Source of the DNA: Clostridium drakei
Lineage (GTDB): Bacteria > Bacillota > Clostridia > Clostridiales > Clostridiaceae
Assembly (NCBI RefSeq): GCF_000633595.2
Contig: NZ_JIBU02000059.1
Span: 1-45,935, forward strand
DNA: 45,935 nt
Reading direction: 5' to 3'
The notes below the pieces were generated by a model. The model saw only the letters and a list, made by a program, of their open reading frames with translations, searched no databases and was not told the DNA's origin. The position numbers were made by a program, and so were the translations under genes. Below are positions 35,365 to 43,525 of the stretch, piece by piece (within the stretch, counting starts at the first letter, position 1; the number at the start of each line of letters is the position of its first letter).

Positions 35365-36561
35365 CTAAAATTCTTTTAAAACTTTACCTAGTCTCTTAAT
35401 TCCTTCTACTATTTTTTCATCCTGCATACTTGAAAAGTTAAGTCTGAAATTATTCTTATGTGTTTCATTTGCATAAAAAGCTACACCTGGTACAAATCCA
35501 ACCTTTTCATCCATAGCTTTCATTAACACTTTAGAAGCATCCATTTCTTCGGGTAAAGTTACCCATATGAAAAGTCCTCCTTCTGGATGTGTAAAGGAAC
35601 AATTCTTAGGAAACTCCTCTTCCATAGTCTTTATCATTAAGTCTCTTCTTACCTTATAAACTTTATTTATTTTCTTTACATTTTCATTGATGTCATACAT
35701 CTTCATATATAATGCTGTTTCTTTTTGTGACATTGTATTAGTTTGAAGATCTACAGATTGTTTAACTAAAACATATTGATTGAAGGTTTCCTTATCATTT
35801 GTACAAACCCATCCAAGTCTAAGTCCTGGACAAAATATTTTAGAAAAAGTTCCATGATAAATTACATGTTCACTTTTATCAAAACTCTTTATAGCTGATA
35901 GTCTTTCTCCTTCAAATCTTAAGTTTCCATAAGGATTATCCTCTAATATAAGTACATCATATTTTTCAGCAAGTTCTACCATTTTCTTTCTTCTCTCTAC
36001 TGGAAGAGTTCTTCCTGTTGGATTTTGAAAATCTGGAACTGTATATATGAATTTTGCTTTTGGATTTTCTTTTAAAGCTTTTTCTAGATCTTCCATGATC
36101 ATTCCATCTTCATCCATTGCTACTTCTACAAATTTAGGACCATAAGCTTTAAATGCCATTATTGCTCCTAAATAACTTGGACTTTCGCAAATAACTACAT
36201 CATCTTTATCTAAGAAAATTCTTCCTGAGAACTCTAAAGCTTGTTGTGAACCACAAGTTACTAGTATGTTTTCTGCTTTAGTTTCTACTCCTGAAGCTTT
36301 CATAATTTGATCTGCAATTGCTTCTCTTAGTTCCATCTGCCCCTCTGTGGAACTATATTGAAGAGCATTTTTTCCATCTTGCTCTAATACCTTTTTTGAA
36401 ACTTCTTTCATTTCCTCTATGGGAAACAGCTCCCCAGCTGGTAACCCCCCTGCAAAAGATATTACATCAGGCATCCCAGTTAGTTTCATTATAAGAGCTA
36501 TACTCTCATCTGATTCACTTGGACCATCGCCCTTCATTCTACTTGCAAATTTGTTTTTCAT
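35365..36561 (-). CDS. PLP-dependent aminotransferase (class I/II, LysN/MocR-like), probable branched-chain transaminase
   Basis: 398 aa fold-type I aminotransferase. PLP residues: D208 in ILEDNPYG, Schiff-base lysine K241 in HGTFSKIFCPGLRLGW, TVPDFQNPTG, and the C-terminal substrate-carboxylate Arg in NFRLNFS. By sequence alone it would be called a 2-aminoadipate/aromatic-type transaminase. An isoleucine-type T-box sits directly upstream and ilvC-ilvB follow, so a role in the last step of Ile/Val/Leu synthesis is inferred. Another Ile-responsive amino donor reaction cannot be excluded. ATG with AAGGGGTG six bases upstream. Confidence 0.9.
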   Translation of the reverse strand: MKNKFASRMKGDGPSESDESIALIMKLTGMPDVISFAGGLPAGELFPIEEMKEVSKKVLEQDGKNALQYSSTEGQMELREAIADQIMKASGVETKAENILVTCGSQQALEFSGRIFLDKDDVVICESPSYLGAIMAFKAYGPKFVEVAMDEDGMIMEDLEKALKENPKAKFIYTVPDFQNPTGRTLPVERRKKMVELAEKYDVLILEDNPYGNLRFEGERLSAIKSFDKSEHVIYHGTFSKIFCPGLRLGWVCTNDKETFNQYVLVKQSVDLQTNTMSQKETALYMKMYDINENVKKINKVYKVRRDLMIKTMEEEFPKNCSFTHPEGGLFIWVTLPEEMDASKVLMKAMDEKVGFVPGVAFYANETHKNNFRLNFSSMQDEKIVEGIKRLGKVLKEF

Positions 36562-36624
36562 TTATAGCACCCCTTTTTATGTATAATTTTAGGTCATATG
36601 CATTTTTTATACAGAAAAAAGTAT

Positions 36625-36805
36625 AAAAAAAATCAAACCTCTTCCCATTTGGGGCGAGGTTTGATCGCGTTACCACCCATATTTATAACTTAATTTTAAT
36701 AACGACTTCACGCCGGCATAGCTTACTAATTTCAGCTCGCTGCTCCTGGGTGATTTTCAACAGCTTCCAATTTGTGAGCTTTCACCTACCCTCACTCTCT
36801 AAAAA
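36625..36805 (-). ncRNA. T-box riboswitch leader, isoleucine (AUC) specifier
   Basis: Read on the minus strand: AGAGAGTGAGGGTAGGTGA (stem I 5' side), then GAA-A-AUC-A (specifier AUC at 36752-36754), aligning position by position with GAA-A-GGC-A of the known glyQS leader. Next come CCAGGAGC, the T-box GGGTGGTAACGCG (36666-36678; UGGU would pair with ACCA of tRNA), and a terminator stem CAAACCTC / GAGGTTTG with a seven-base U-run (36625-36665). Uncharged tRNA-Ile should stabilise the antiterminator and turn on the aminotransferase and perhaps ilvCB. The T-box has GUAAC for the usual GNACC. Confidence 0.88.
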
Positions 36806-36874
36806 ATCTTTCACTATTTACTCTTCCCATATCATAGCATTTAATTTTAAGTTTCTCGTTGAAACCTTTTTTAT

Positions 36875-36903
36875 AATCTACTATATTTTTTTGAACTTGT
36901 CAA
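36875..36903 (-). promoter_or_regulatory. Promoter of the T-box/aminotransferase/ilv transcript
   Basis: Perfect -35 TTGACA (36898-36903), 17-base spacer, -10 TAGATT (36875-36880), about 70 bases before the T-box 5' side. Confidence 0.7.
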
Positions 36904-37143
36904 CAGTTTTTTTATTGTCCAAATTTTTTATCTTTCGTATTCTTAAAAACTGCTATGTCACATATCATAAGTTTTAATTTTATATTTGTCAATAGCTTTT
37001 TTAAATTTTCAAAAAATATTTTTTATTTCATCCATAACATTGCTAATACCACCGCCTTCTTTGTATGAAACTCCTCATACTAGTATCCAAGGAGTAAGTG
37101 ATTCGCAGAAAATCATAGATTTTGTCTCTCTACTTAACTGTGA

Positions 37144-37192
37144 GATAAGCACTACTACGCACCTGAATAAGCTTTTATAAGACTCACTTGAT
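37144..37192 (-). repeat. Family-3 dispersed repeat, copy Y
   Basis: Reverse-complement match (36/49, ungapped) to 19057-19105. Downstream on the minus strand (37144 to about 36980) the frame continues into an eroded-looking reading frame (ESLTPWILV-stop-GVSYKEGGGISNVMDEIKN), which may be part of the same element or a gene relic. The 36904-37431 gap otherwise holds only the terminator-like stem at 37252. Confidence 0.6.
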
Positions 37193-37251
37193 ATATTATT
37201 GTTTTGAATATAAAAAATTTGATGTATGTATATATTATCTAAAATTCACTT

Positions 37252-37300
37252 GAATTAAAAAAATCATTTTTTAAATTTATGATTTTTTTAATTCTTTTTT
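37252..37300 (+). terminator. Perfect 15-base-stem terminator-like hairpin
   Basis: GAATTAAAAAAATCA (37252-37266) pairs perfectly with TGATTTTTTTAATTC (37280-37294), followed on the plus strand by TTTTTT. No annotated plus-strand gene precedes it; the T-run orientation does not suit the minus-strand permease, which in any case reads away from this site and ends at 37432. Confidence 0.55.
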
Positions 37301-37431
37301 CTGTTAAAAACATTTTATAGATCACATGCTTAAATGCAATTTTTAATTCAAATTGTCTATAAAAATTATAGACTCCGTTAGCCTATTTAAATTCAAATAT
37401 TAAAATGAAAAAATAACATTTTTTATTTTAT

Positions 37432-38379
37432 CTAAATAAAAACCATGTACAATGGTATAAACAATAAACTTAATACTGTAGTAATTACAGTCATTACTGT
37501 ACCATATTTATGATCTGCATTATAGGCTCTAGCTACTATGGCTGTATTTGTCATAACCGGCATAGCTGCTTGTATTACGAATACTTGTTTCATCAACAAA
37601 GGTACTGGATAATAATAAGCCATAACAAAGATCAATAATGGAGATATTAGAAATCTTCCTAAAATTATAGCTATCATATCCCTGCTTATTTTTATTTCAC
37701 TTTTATCAACAGAATAAATAGTTATACCTATAAATAGCATGGATAAAGGCGTTGTAAGATTGCCCATATATTTACAAGTATCCAATATGAATTTAGGTAA
37801 TTTAACATCAAGTAGTATAAGTACAATGGATACTATAAATCCCATTAAAGGAGGTGACATTATCCTTTTCACTGTTTCCATGGAAAATATACCTGATGCA
37901 GAGTTTCCATTAGAAGTTTGTCCATCTTTACAAATTCCATAAGCTCCAATGGTCCAAAAAAATGTAGTATTTGCTATATAGTACAGTAAAACATAAGGAA
38001 CACTTTTGCTTCCAAAAAGAGCCATATTTACTGGAAGCCCAATAAAAATTGAATTTGAAACAAAGAACATGGATCTAAAGGTACCTACTCTACCTTTTTT
38101 CACCTTTATTATTTTACTTACAACTATAGCTATTAAGTAGCATAGTGCCATTGATAAAAAAGGAATTATTAAACCTTTAGCCAAATGACCTAGTTTTTCT
38201 TTATCAAAATTGCTCATTAAATCCGATAACATAAGACAAGGTAATGCTAAGTTACAAACTAACTTTGCAAAAACCTTAGATATTTTTTCATCCAGCCACT
38301 TTTTTGAAGTCAATATATATCCAATAGATATCATAATAACTATACTTAATACACTTCCTACTGCATTCATTGCTACCAT
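37432..38379 (-). CDS. AEC-family transporter (auxin-efflux-carrier fold)
   Basis: 315 aa with about 10 TMs in two five-helix halves. Family features: ILTSKKWLDEKISKVFAKLV after TM1, LALPCLMLSDL, SIFIGLPVNMALFG (the broken helix 4 region) and IQAAMPVMTNTAIVARAYN near the end. Bacterial members carry malate, malonate or other carboxylates, or unknown organic anions; no substrate can be assigned. ATG with GGGGGAG. Single gene between the ilv region and the NatAB-like operon. Confidence 0.88.
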   Translation of the reverse strand: MVAMNAVGSVLSIVIMISIGYILTSKKWLDEKISKVFAKLVCNLALPCLMLSDLMSNFDKEKLGHLAKGLIIPFLSMALCYLIAIVVSKIIKVKKGRVGTFRSMFFVSNSIFIGLPVNMALFGSKSVPYVLLYYIANTTFFWTIGAYGICKDGQTSNGNSASGIFSMETVKRIMSPPLMGFIVSIVLILLDVKLPKFILDTCKYMGNLTTPLSMLFIGITIYSVDKSEIKISRDMIAIILGRFLISPLLIFVMAYYYPVPLLMKQVFVIQAAMPVMTNTAIVARAYNADHKYGTVMTVITTVLSLLFIPLYMVFI

Positions 38380-38855
38380 ACTTTCTCCCCCTTTGATGTC
38401 TATTATATTATGTCACACAAATTAAATTTTTGAAAGTTTTTGTATTATTTAGTTTACTTTAGAAATTAATTTACATAATATAAGAATAGTTAACCATATA
38501 TAGCAACTTAAATCTAATAACATTATTAAATTTCAAGTATTCGTAAAGATCAACATAATATAATTACATAAATGTATTCTATTGTATTTTATCATAAATT
38601 ATTGTAAATTTTGCATTACAATTACTTGTTTTTACGTTTCTAATAGCTATAATGGTATTTATGAATAAATTCTAATACTTAAAATATGACAACTGGTACA
38701 ATAAAAAGTATAAGTTGTCGTCTAAATATTTATTTTGCAAGCAATAGTTAATATTATAATGATTATTAACTTAACATTATCAATTTAATCACATTAAATG
38801 AAAATTATATATGAGAAATATAAGTTATTAGTATAAAAGAAAGGTAGGCAAGACA
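38380..38855. other. Intergenic region between AEC and NatA-like genes
   Basis: 476 bases, very AT-rich, no ORF with a ribosome binding site. One inverted repeat is visible: GACAACT (38688-38694) with AGTTGTC (38713-38719). It lies about 140 bases before the NatA-like start and could be an operator or hairpin. A TATAAT occurs at about 38755 without a good -35. Confidence 0.4.
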
Positions 38856-39587
38856 ATGATCAAAGTTCAGGCATTAACTAAAATATTTAAAAATATTTCA
38901 GCTGTAGACAATATTAACTTTGAAGTTAATAATGGAGAAATAGTTGGACTTTTAGGAGAAAATGGAGCAGGAAAAACAACTACTCTTAGAATGCTAGCAA
39001 CTATGCTGAGGCCAACATCAGGTACAGCCTTAATAAATAATTATGATGTAAACAAAGATTCTGAAAATGTAAGAGGAGAAATAGGAATACTTTTTGGTGG
39101 AGAAGTTGGACTTTATGACAGATTAACTGGAAGAGAAAATATACGCTATTTTGCAGAACTTAATGGTATGTCAAAAGAAGAAACTATAGAAAGTATAAAA
39201 TATTTAGCTAAAAATCTTGAAATGGAAGAATATTTAGATAGAAGAGTAGGAAAATTTTCAAGAGGAATGAAACAAAAAATTTCTATAGCTAGATCTATAG
39301 TTCATAACCCTTCCGTAGTGTTATTTGACGAACCTACATCAGGCCTTGATGTTACTGCATCTAGAATAGTACAGGACTTCATAAAAAAGTGCAAATTAGA
39401 TAATAAAGCTGTTATATTTTCAAGTCACAGCATGGCTGAAGTGGAAAAACTTTGTGATAGAATTATAATAATTCACAAAGGAAAAATTATAGAAACAGGA
39501 ACCATAGAAAATTTAAAAAGTAAATATAACAATAATGATATGGAAGAAATATTTATGCATTTAGTAGGTGATTCAAATGAAAAATAA
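38856..39587 (+). CDS. ABC-2 exporter ATP-binding protein, NatA-like
   Basis: 243 aa. Walker A GENGAGKTTT (about 34-43), Q-loop replaced region GILFGGEVGLYDRLTGREN, signature FSRGMKQK, Walker B VVLFDEPTSGLD, switch His FSSHSMAEVEKLCDR. The GGEVGLYDRLTGREN and SRGMKQK forms are typical of NatA, the sodium-exporter ATPase of Bacillus. Followed by an overlapping NatB-like permease (11-base overlap). Na+ or drug export is likely; the ion is not proven. ATG with AAAGGTAGG. Confidence 0.88.
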   Translation: MIKVQALTKIFKNISAVDNINFEVNNGEIVGLLGENGAGKTTTLRMLATMLRPTSGTALINNYDVNKDSENVRGEIGILFGGEVGLYDRLTGRENIRYFAELNGMSKEETIESIKYLAKNLEMEEYLDRRVGKFSRGMKQKISIARSIVHNPSVVLFDEPTSGLDVTASRIVQDFIKKCKLDNKAVIFSSHSMAEVEKLCDRIIIIHKGKIIETGTIENLKSKYNNNDMEEIFMHLVGDSNEK

Positions 39588-40761
39588 TGTTATAAAAATA
39601 GTACTAAAAAAAGAATTATTAGATATGTTTAGAGATAAAAAAACAATAATTATGAGTATATTAATTCCAATTTTAATTTTGCCTATACTTTCATTTGTTA
39701 TAGGTCTCGCTACCAATGATAGTCAAAAAAAGGTACAAAATAATTTAAAAGTAGCCATAGTGGATAAAGGAACCAGTAACTTTAAATCCTTTTTAAAATC
39801 ACAAAAAAATATTAAAATAACGGAATCCAGTAATATAGCACAAGATGTAAAAGATGGTAAAATTTTAGCAGCAGTAACTATACCACAGGGCTTTGATGAA
39901 AATATAAACAAAGACTTGAATGAAAATATTACATTAACTTATGATAACTCCAGCAGTGATGGCACACAAGCTTCTGAAATATTAAATTCTTATATAGAAA
40001 AGTATTCAAAGGATATAGTTTCAAAAAGATTAGAAAAAAGAAATATTGATTCTAAAATATTAAATCCAATAAATGTAGTGCAGGATACCATAGAAAAAAA
40101 GGAAAGTGGTATGGGAATGCTGCTGCTTAATGTAGTAGTACCTTTACTTTTAATATTAGGAAGTGTAGGTAATACAGTAGCACCAGCATTAGATTTAGGC
40201 GTAGGAGAAAAAGAAAGAGGTACTTTGGAGCCACTTTTAACTACAAAGGCAAACAGAATGTCTTTACTTTGGGGTAAATTTCTTGCAATTACCATAATGG
40301 GACTTATAGTATCCTTAGCAAACATTGCAGGATTGCTTATTGCAATAAATCAAACCGGGGGAATTTTTCAAAATGCAAAAAATGTTAATATTGGTGTTGG
40401 AACCATTGCTTTAATAATGATCTTACCTATAATGTTAACGATGGTTTTTGGAGCTTTAGGTTTATCCATAAGTATTTATGCAAAATCCTCAAAGGAAGCT
40501 CAAACATATTTAAGTCCTATTTCAATAGTAGCAATGATACTAGTTTATGCAACAATGATGAAGGATGGCAAAAGCATAGAAACTTATTTTTTTAATATAC
40601 CTATTGCCAATGCTTCCTGTCTTATGAAGGAATTTCTAGTTGGAATACACAATTATACACACATAGGTATAACATTTGCTTGGATGATATTATATATAAT
40701 TGGATCGATTTTATTTGCAAGATATATGTTTAGTAAAGAAAGTGTTGTTTTTAGAGCTTAA
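39577..40761 (+). CDS. ABC-2 exporter permease, NatB-like
   Basis: About 394 aa. One N-terminal TM (about 22-42), an extracellular domain (about 45-175) and a C-terminal block of about five TMs, the NatB/ABC-2 layout. GVGEKERGTLEPLLTTKANR is the family's conserved coupling region. The longest ORF begins at GTG 39568; the ATG at 39577 has AGGTG five to six bases upstream and gives MKNNVIK, so it is preferred. The stop codon (40759-40761) lies in the loop of the terminator. Confidence 0.88.
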   Translation: MKNNVIKIVLKKELLDMFRDKKTIIMSILIPILILPILSFVIGLATNDSQKKVQNNLKVAIVDKGTSNFKSFLKSQKNIKITESSNIAQDVKDGKILAAVTIPQGFDENINKDLNENITLTYDNSSSDGTQASEILNSYIEKYSKDIVSKRLEKRNIDSKILNPINVVQDTIEKKESGMGMLLLNVVVPLLLILGSVGNTVAPALDLGVGEKERGTLEPLLTTKANRMSLLWGKFLAITIMGLIVSLANIAGLLIAINQTGGIFQNAKNVNIGVGTIALIMILPIMLTMVFGALGLSISIYAKSSKEAQTYLSPISIVAMILVYATMMKDGKSIETYFFNIPIANASCLMKEFLVGIHNYTHIGITFAWMILYIIGSILFARYMFSKESVVFRA

Positions 40762-40784
40762 TGCTCTAAAAACAACACTTTTTT
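40742..40784 (+). terminator. Terminator overlapping the natB-like 3' end
   Basis: Perfect 16-base stem GTGTTGTTTTTAGAGC / GCTCTAAAAACAACAC with a five-base loop, then TTTTTT. The left arm is coding and the stop codon falls in the loop. The right arm also forms the last codons of a small minus-strand ORF. Confidence 0.9.
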
Positions 40785-40876
40785 AAAGTCTTTTCAATTT
40801 CATGCTGCAAATGACACTTTTCAAACAATATATCAAGAGCTTCTTTTTTAGTTTTACTATTATTTAAATCAAGCAT
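40766..40876 (-). CDS. 36-codon ORF after the TrmO-like gene, probably a truncated gene
   Basis: Begins MLDLNNSKTKKEALDILFEK and ends KKCCF with a stop inside the natB terminator arm. Its ATG follows the TrmO stop by one base, with GGAAGG nine bases upstream, so translation is plausible. It is helical and charged, with three Cys. I do not recognise it. Because it runs straight into the neighbour's terminator, it may be the 5' remnant of a longer gene cut at a deletion or insertion joint. Too short for firm assignment. Confidence 0.45.
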   Translation of the reverse strand: MLDLNNSKTKKEALDILFEKCHLQHEIEKTLKKCCF

Positions 40877-40877
40877 A

Positions 40878-41345
40878 TTATTTGACCTTCCCTTCCAAAG
40901 CGCTGTCATTTCTATGACCTATATTAGGTCCATAATGTGCTAACACTATATCATTCTTAAAATATGGTTTAATATCTAAAACTTTAGTTCCATTAACTGC
41001 ATCTAATCCAGTAACATAAAGTACTTTTTCTTCAACCTTTTCCAATTTCACCAAAGTTAATGCAATAGGATTGGGTCTAGCAGGACATCTAATTGCAAAT
41101 ACACCAAACTCCTTCGACAGAGGATCAACTTTCTTAGGTACAACCTTCATTAAATCCCGAGGTGCTTCGTTAAACCATGACAAAATCCATAAATGTGAGC
41201 TCTCCTCAATGCATTCCAGTGCTTCTGAAAACTCAGGAAATACTTCTATCTGAGCTGCAATTCCTCCTAGTGGCATGACTTTAGTATCTTCTATTTCAGA
41301 TTTAACAATTCCTATAGGAGTGATTTTAATACTATCCTCTTTCAT
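40878..41345 (-). CDS. trmO: TrmO-like tRNA (t6A37-N6)-methyltransferase
   Basis: 155 aa. Family blocks: ITPIGIVKSE at the start, SSHLWILSWF, FAIRCPARPNPIALTLVKLE and LDAVNGTKVLDIKPYF. The TsaA/YaeB fold uses SAM to methylate N6 of t6A at tRNA position 37 in E. coli TrmO. Short clostridial forms often sit beside metal-uptake genes, as the fragments here suggest, so a different substrate is possible. ATG with AAAGGATG ten bases upstream. It appears intact while both sides look eroded. Confidence 0.83.
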   Translation of the reverse strand: MKEDSIKITPIGIVKSEIEDTKVMPLGGIAAQIEVFPEFSEALECIEESSHLWILSWFNEAPRDLMKVVPKKVDPLSKEFGVFAIRCPARPNPIALTLVKLEKVEEKVLYVTGLDAVNGTKVLDIKPYFKNDIVLAHYGPNIGHRNDSALEGKVK

Positions 41346-41372
41346 AATTTAACATCCTTTCATAGCTATTGC

Positions 41373-41522
41373 CTATTTAGCTGAATTTTTTAATAATGCC
41401 TTTGCATCATCATCAGATATGTTAATATGATAAAAAAACGAATAAAATTCCTTTACTTCTTTAACTATGTCAACTTTATAAACCTCTGGATATAAAGTTG
41501 CAGCTAACCACTTCAACCTTTC
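41373..41522 (-). pseudogene. C-terminal remnant of an iron/cobalamin-type ABC substrate-binding protein
   Basis: Directly after the DUF364 stop and in the same frame, about 49 codons read ERLKWLAATLYPEVYK, then DIVKEVKEFYSFFYHINISD, ending NSAK-stop. This resembles the C-terminal helix region of FepB/BtuF-type binding proteins. There is no start codon or N-terminal domain. Recognition is from family memory. Confidence 0.6.
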
Positions 41523-42086
41523 TTATAGATTAATACATATCATTTCACCTCCACTTTTAAATATATTCATTTTTTTACCTTCTTGAACTGCCTTCCAAAT
41601 TAGATCTTGTTCAACTACAACAAAGCTTGCTATAAGCTTAACTCCATAATTAAATAGAATTTTAGAAATTGGCACACTTGGACCTACTAAAACAATATCA
41701 GCTTTTTTACATAGTTGAAGCAGTCTAGGCATTGTTTTATTTGTAAATGCTGTCCCTGTAATAAATACAAAGTCTTGTTCTGGAAGTAAATATTCACAGG
41801 CAGAATCAGGATAGTCACCTGGTTGAGGATCTCTTTCAAGTATAGATAACTCACATATTTCATTAAGCTTGTCAATACCAGGAAAATGACCAATAACCGC
41901 TACTTTCTTATCTTTCATATTTGGCTCTAATATTTTAAAGGCATTGTACTTTTCTGGATCATTTGATTTGCCTATTTGATTGCCTGTAATATCCATAACT
42001 TGTGAAGAATTGTTAAATGCTGAATTAATTGCTGCCATACCAAGCCCTTTTTCTGAACACACCAAAGTCCATGAGGCTCCAACCAT
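41523..42086 (-). CDS. DUF364 (DUF4213) protein, N-terminally shortened
   Basis: 187 codons. Contains [16 protein letters not shown] near the start and a Rossmann-like DUF364 part ([55 protein letters not shown]). Intact relatives are about 250 aa; the first 20 or more residues of the DUF4213 part seem missing. The ATG has no ribosome binding site and lies next to an FmdE-like frame in another phase. DUF364 proteins are linked to heavy-metal chelation loci. Probably a decaying gene, possibly not translated. Confidence 0.65.
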   Translation of the reverse strand: MVGASWTLVCSEKGLGMAAINSAFNNSSQVMDITGNQIGKSNDPEKYNAFKILEPNMKDKKVAVIGHFPGIDKLNEICELSILERDPQPGDYPDSACEYLLPEQDFVFITGTAFTNKTMPRLLQLCKKADIVLVGPSVPISKILFNYGVKLIASFVVVEQDLIWKAVQEGKKMNIFKSGGEMICINL

Positions 42087-42090
42087 ACAT

Positions 42091-42243
42091 TTGTGTATTC
42101 ATATCAATGAAACTAGCACCCATTTTCCCATAATCCCACTTAAGCCTTCTCTTTCCTAATGAACATCCTGTTACTGCTTGTACAGCATCTGTCAAACACC
42201 TATCTGTTTCTATAAAAACTATAAAATCATTTACAATATTAAC
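42091..42243 (-). pseudogene. FmdE-like gene fragment
   Basis: About 50 codons: [38 protein letters not shown]. This matches the N-terminal FmdE region (ETDRCxxDAxQxVTGCxxGKR.L.xxDYGKM). One or two residues are missing before DYGKM, there is no start or C-terminal half, and it is out of frame with the DUF364 ORF that follows. Confidence 0.65.
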
Positions 42244-42278
42244 AGTCTTTAATTTTGAAATTTTTATATATAATTATG

Positions 42279-42389
42279 TCATAAAATAAATCTAAACATA
42301 ACTAAACATAACAAAAACATATAAAAATAAATACAAATCAACAAAACACAATTTAATTATTTAAATAATACCAAAATTAATATTTTTAT
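42279..42389 (+). other. 111-base G-free stretch
   Basis: No G occurs on the plus strand from 42279 to 42389, while C is present throughout (repeats of TAAACATAAC and similar). It falls in the gap (42244-42556) between the decayed metal genes and the Gld-type operon. No gene is seen. The transcribed RNA on the plus strand would be unstructured. Confidence 0.6.
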
Positions 42390-42511
42390 GTCAATAACTC
42401 AAGTAGCATATTTTTATTAGGTATTATGATAGTAAAAATCTAACAAATGCACTTGTTAACAATAAATTTACAGTTTTGTAATTAAATCGCCATAGAAATG
42501 ACATATTGATT

Positions 42512-42520
42512 TGTTATAAA
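42512..42520 (+). promoter_or_regulatory. Extended -10 promoter candidate for the Gld-type operon
   Basis: TGTTATAAA (TGn plus TATAAA), 37 bases before the proposed TTG start. No convincing -35. Confidence 0.4.
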
Positions 42521-42556
42521 TTTCAAGTGGAGTAAAAATACTGAGAGGTGATAATA

Positions 42557-43525
42557 TTGATAAAAATTGATAACCTATCAAAATTTTATGGTGATCATAC
42601 AGCTATAGAAAACATTAGCTTGAAAATAGAGAAAGGTGAAATTGTTGGTCTTTTAGGTCCAAATGGTGCAGGAAAATCCACCACCATGAACATAATAACT
42701 GGCTACATATCTGCTACAAAAGGTTCAGTGTTAATAGATGGATTTGATATATTAAAAAATCCAGTTCAGGTAAAAAAGAGAATAGGATATTTACCAGAAA
42801 TCCCTCCTCTATATATGGATATGACCGTTGAAGAATATTTAAATTTTGTAAGCAAGCTTAAGAAGGTTGAAAAAGACAAGATCAAAGAACATATAGATGT
42901 AATTTTAGAATCAATCAAATTGAGCGATGTGCGTAAAAGGCTTATTAAAAATCTTTCTAAAGGTTATAAACAGAGAGTTGGCCTTGCACAAGCTATAGTG
43001 GGAAATCCTGAAGTTCTTATATTGGATGAACCAACTGTGGGATTAGATCCAAAACAAATTATTGAAATTAGAGACTTAATATCAAAACTTGGAAAAGAGC
43101 ATACAATCATTTTGAGTTCCCACATACTTTCAGAAGTAAGTGCAATATGTGATAGAGTCATAATTATAAATAAAGGCTCTATTGTTGCAGAAGGTACTCC
43201 TGAAGATTTATCCCATAAGCTAAGCTGTGGAACAAAGATAGCCTTAAGGATAAAGAGTTCAAAAGCTGAAGCAGATGAAGTTATAAAGGGTATACCTTAT
43301 ATTAATTCTATAACTGATGATGGTATTAAAGAACCTAATACTATAGATCTGATAGTTGAAGGTAAAGAGGATTATGATTTGCGAGAAGACTTATTTAATA
43401 TCTTTAGCAAAGCAAATATTCCTTTACTTATGATGAAACCATTAAATCTAACCTTAGAGGAAATATTCTTAGAAGTAACAGATGAATCAAAGGAGGTATC
43501 TTCTAATGCTGCAAATATTAAGTAA
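42557..43525 (+). CDS. ABC transporter ATP-binding protein, Gld-type (GldA-like)
   Basis: About 322 aa. Walker A GPNGAGKSTT, signature LSKGYKQRVGLAQA, Walker B LILDEPTVGLDPKQI, switch His LSSHILSEVSAICDR, then a C-terminal extension of about 100 residues. The GYKQRVGLAQA form and extension are typical of ATPases paired with GldF/GldG-like proteins. The start is taken as TTG at 42557 with AGAGGTG six bases upstream; an in-frame GTG at 42548 overlaps that site. First of three overlapping or closely spaced genes. Confidence 0.9.
   Translation: MIKIDNLSKFYGDHTAIENISLKIEKGEIVGLLGPNGAGKSTTMNIITGYISATKGSVLIDGFDILKNPVQVKKRIGYLPEIPPLYMDMTVEEYLNFVSKLKKVEKDKIKEHIDVILESIKLSDVRKRLIKNLSKGYKQRVGLAQAIVGNPEVLILDEPTVGLDPKQIIEIRDLISKLGKEHTIILSSHILSEVSAICDRVIIINKGSIVAEGTPEDLSHKLSCGTKIALRIKSSKAEADEVIKGIPYINSITDDGIKEPNTIDLIVEGKEDYDLREDLFNIFSKANIPLLMMKPLNLTLEEIFLEVTDESKEVSSNAANIK

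Noticed and set aside
36986-37180. 64-codon plus-strand ORF in the gap after the T-box
   Set aside because: No ribosome binding site; overlaps repeat copy Y, whose minus-strand frame looks more protein-like though broken.
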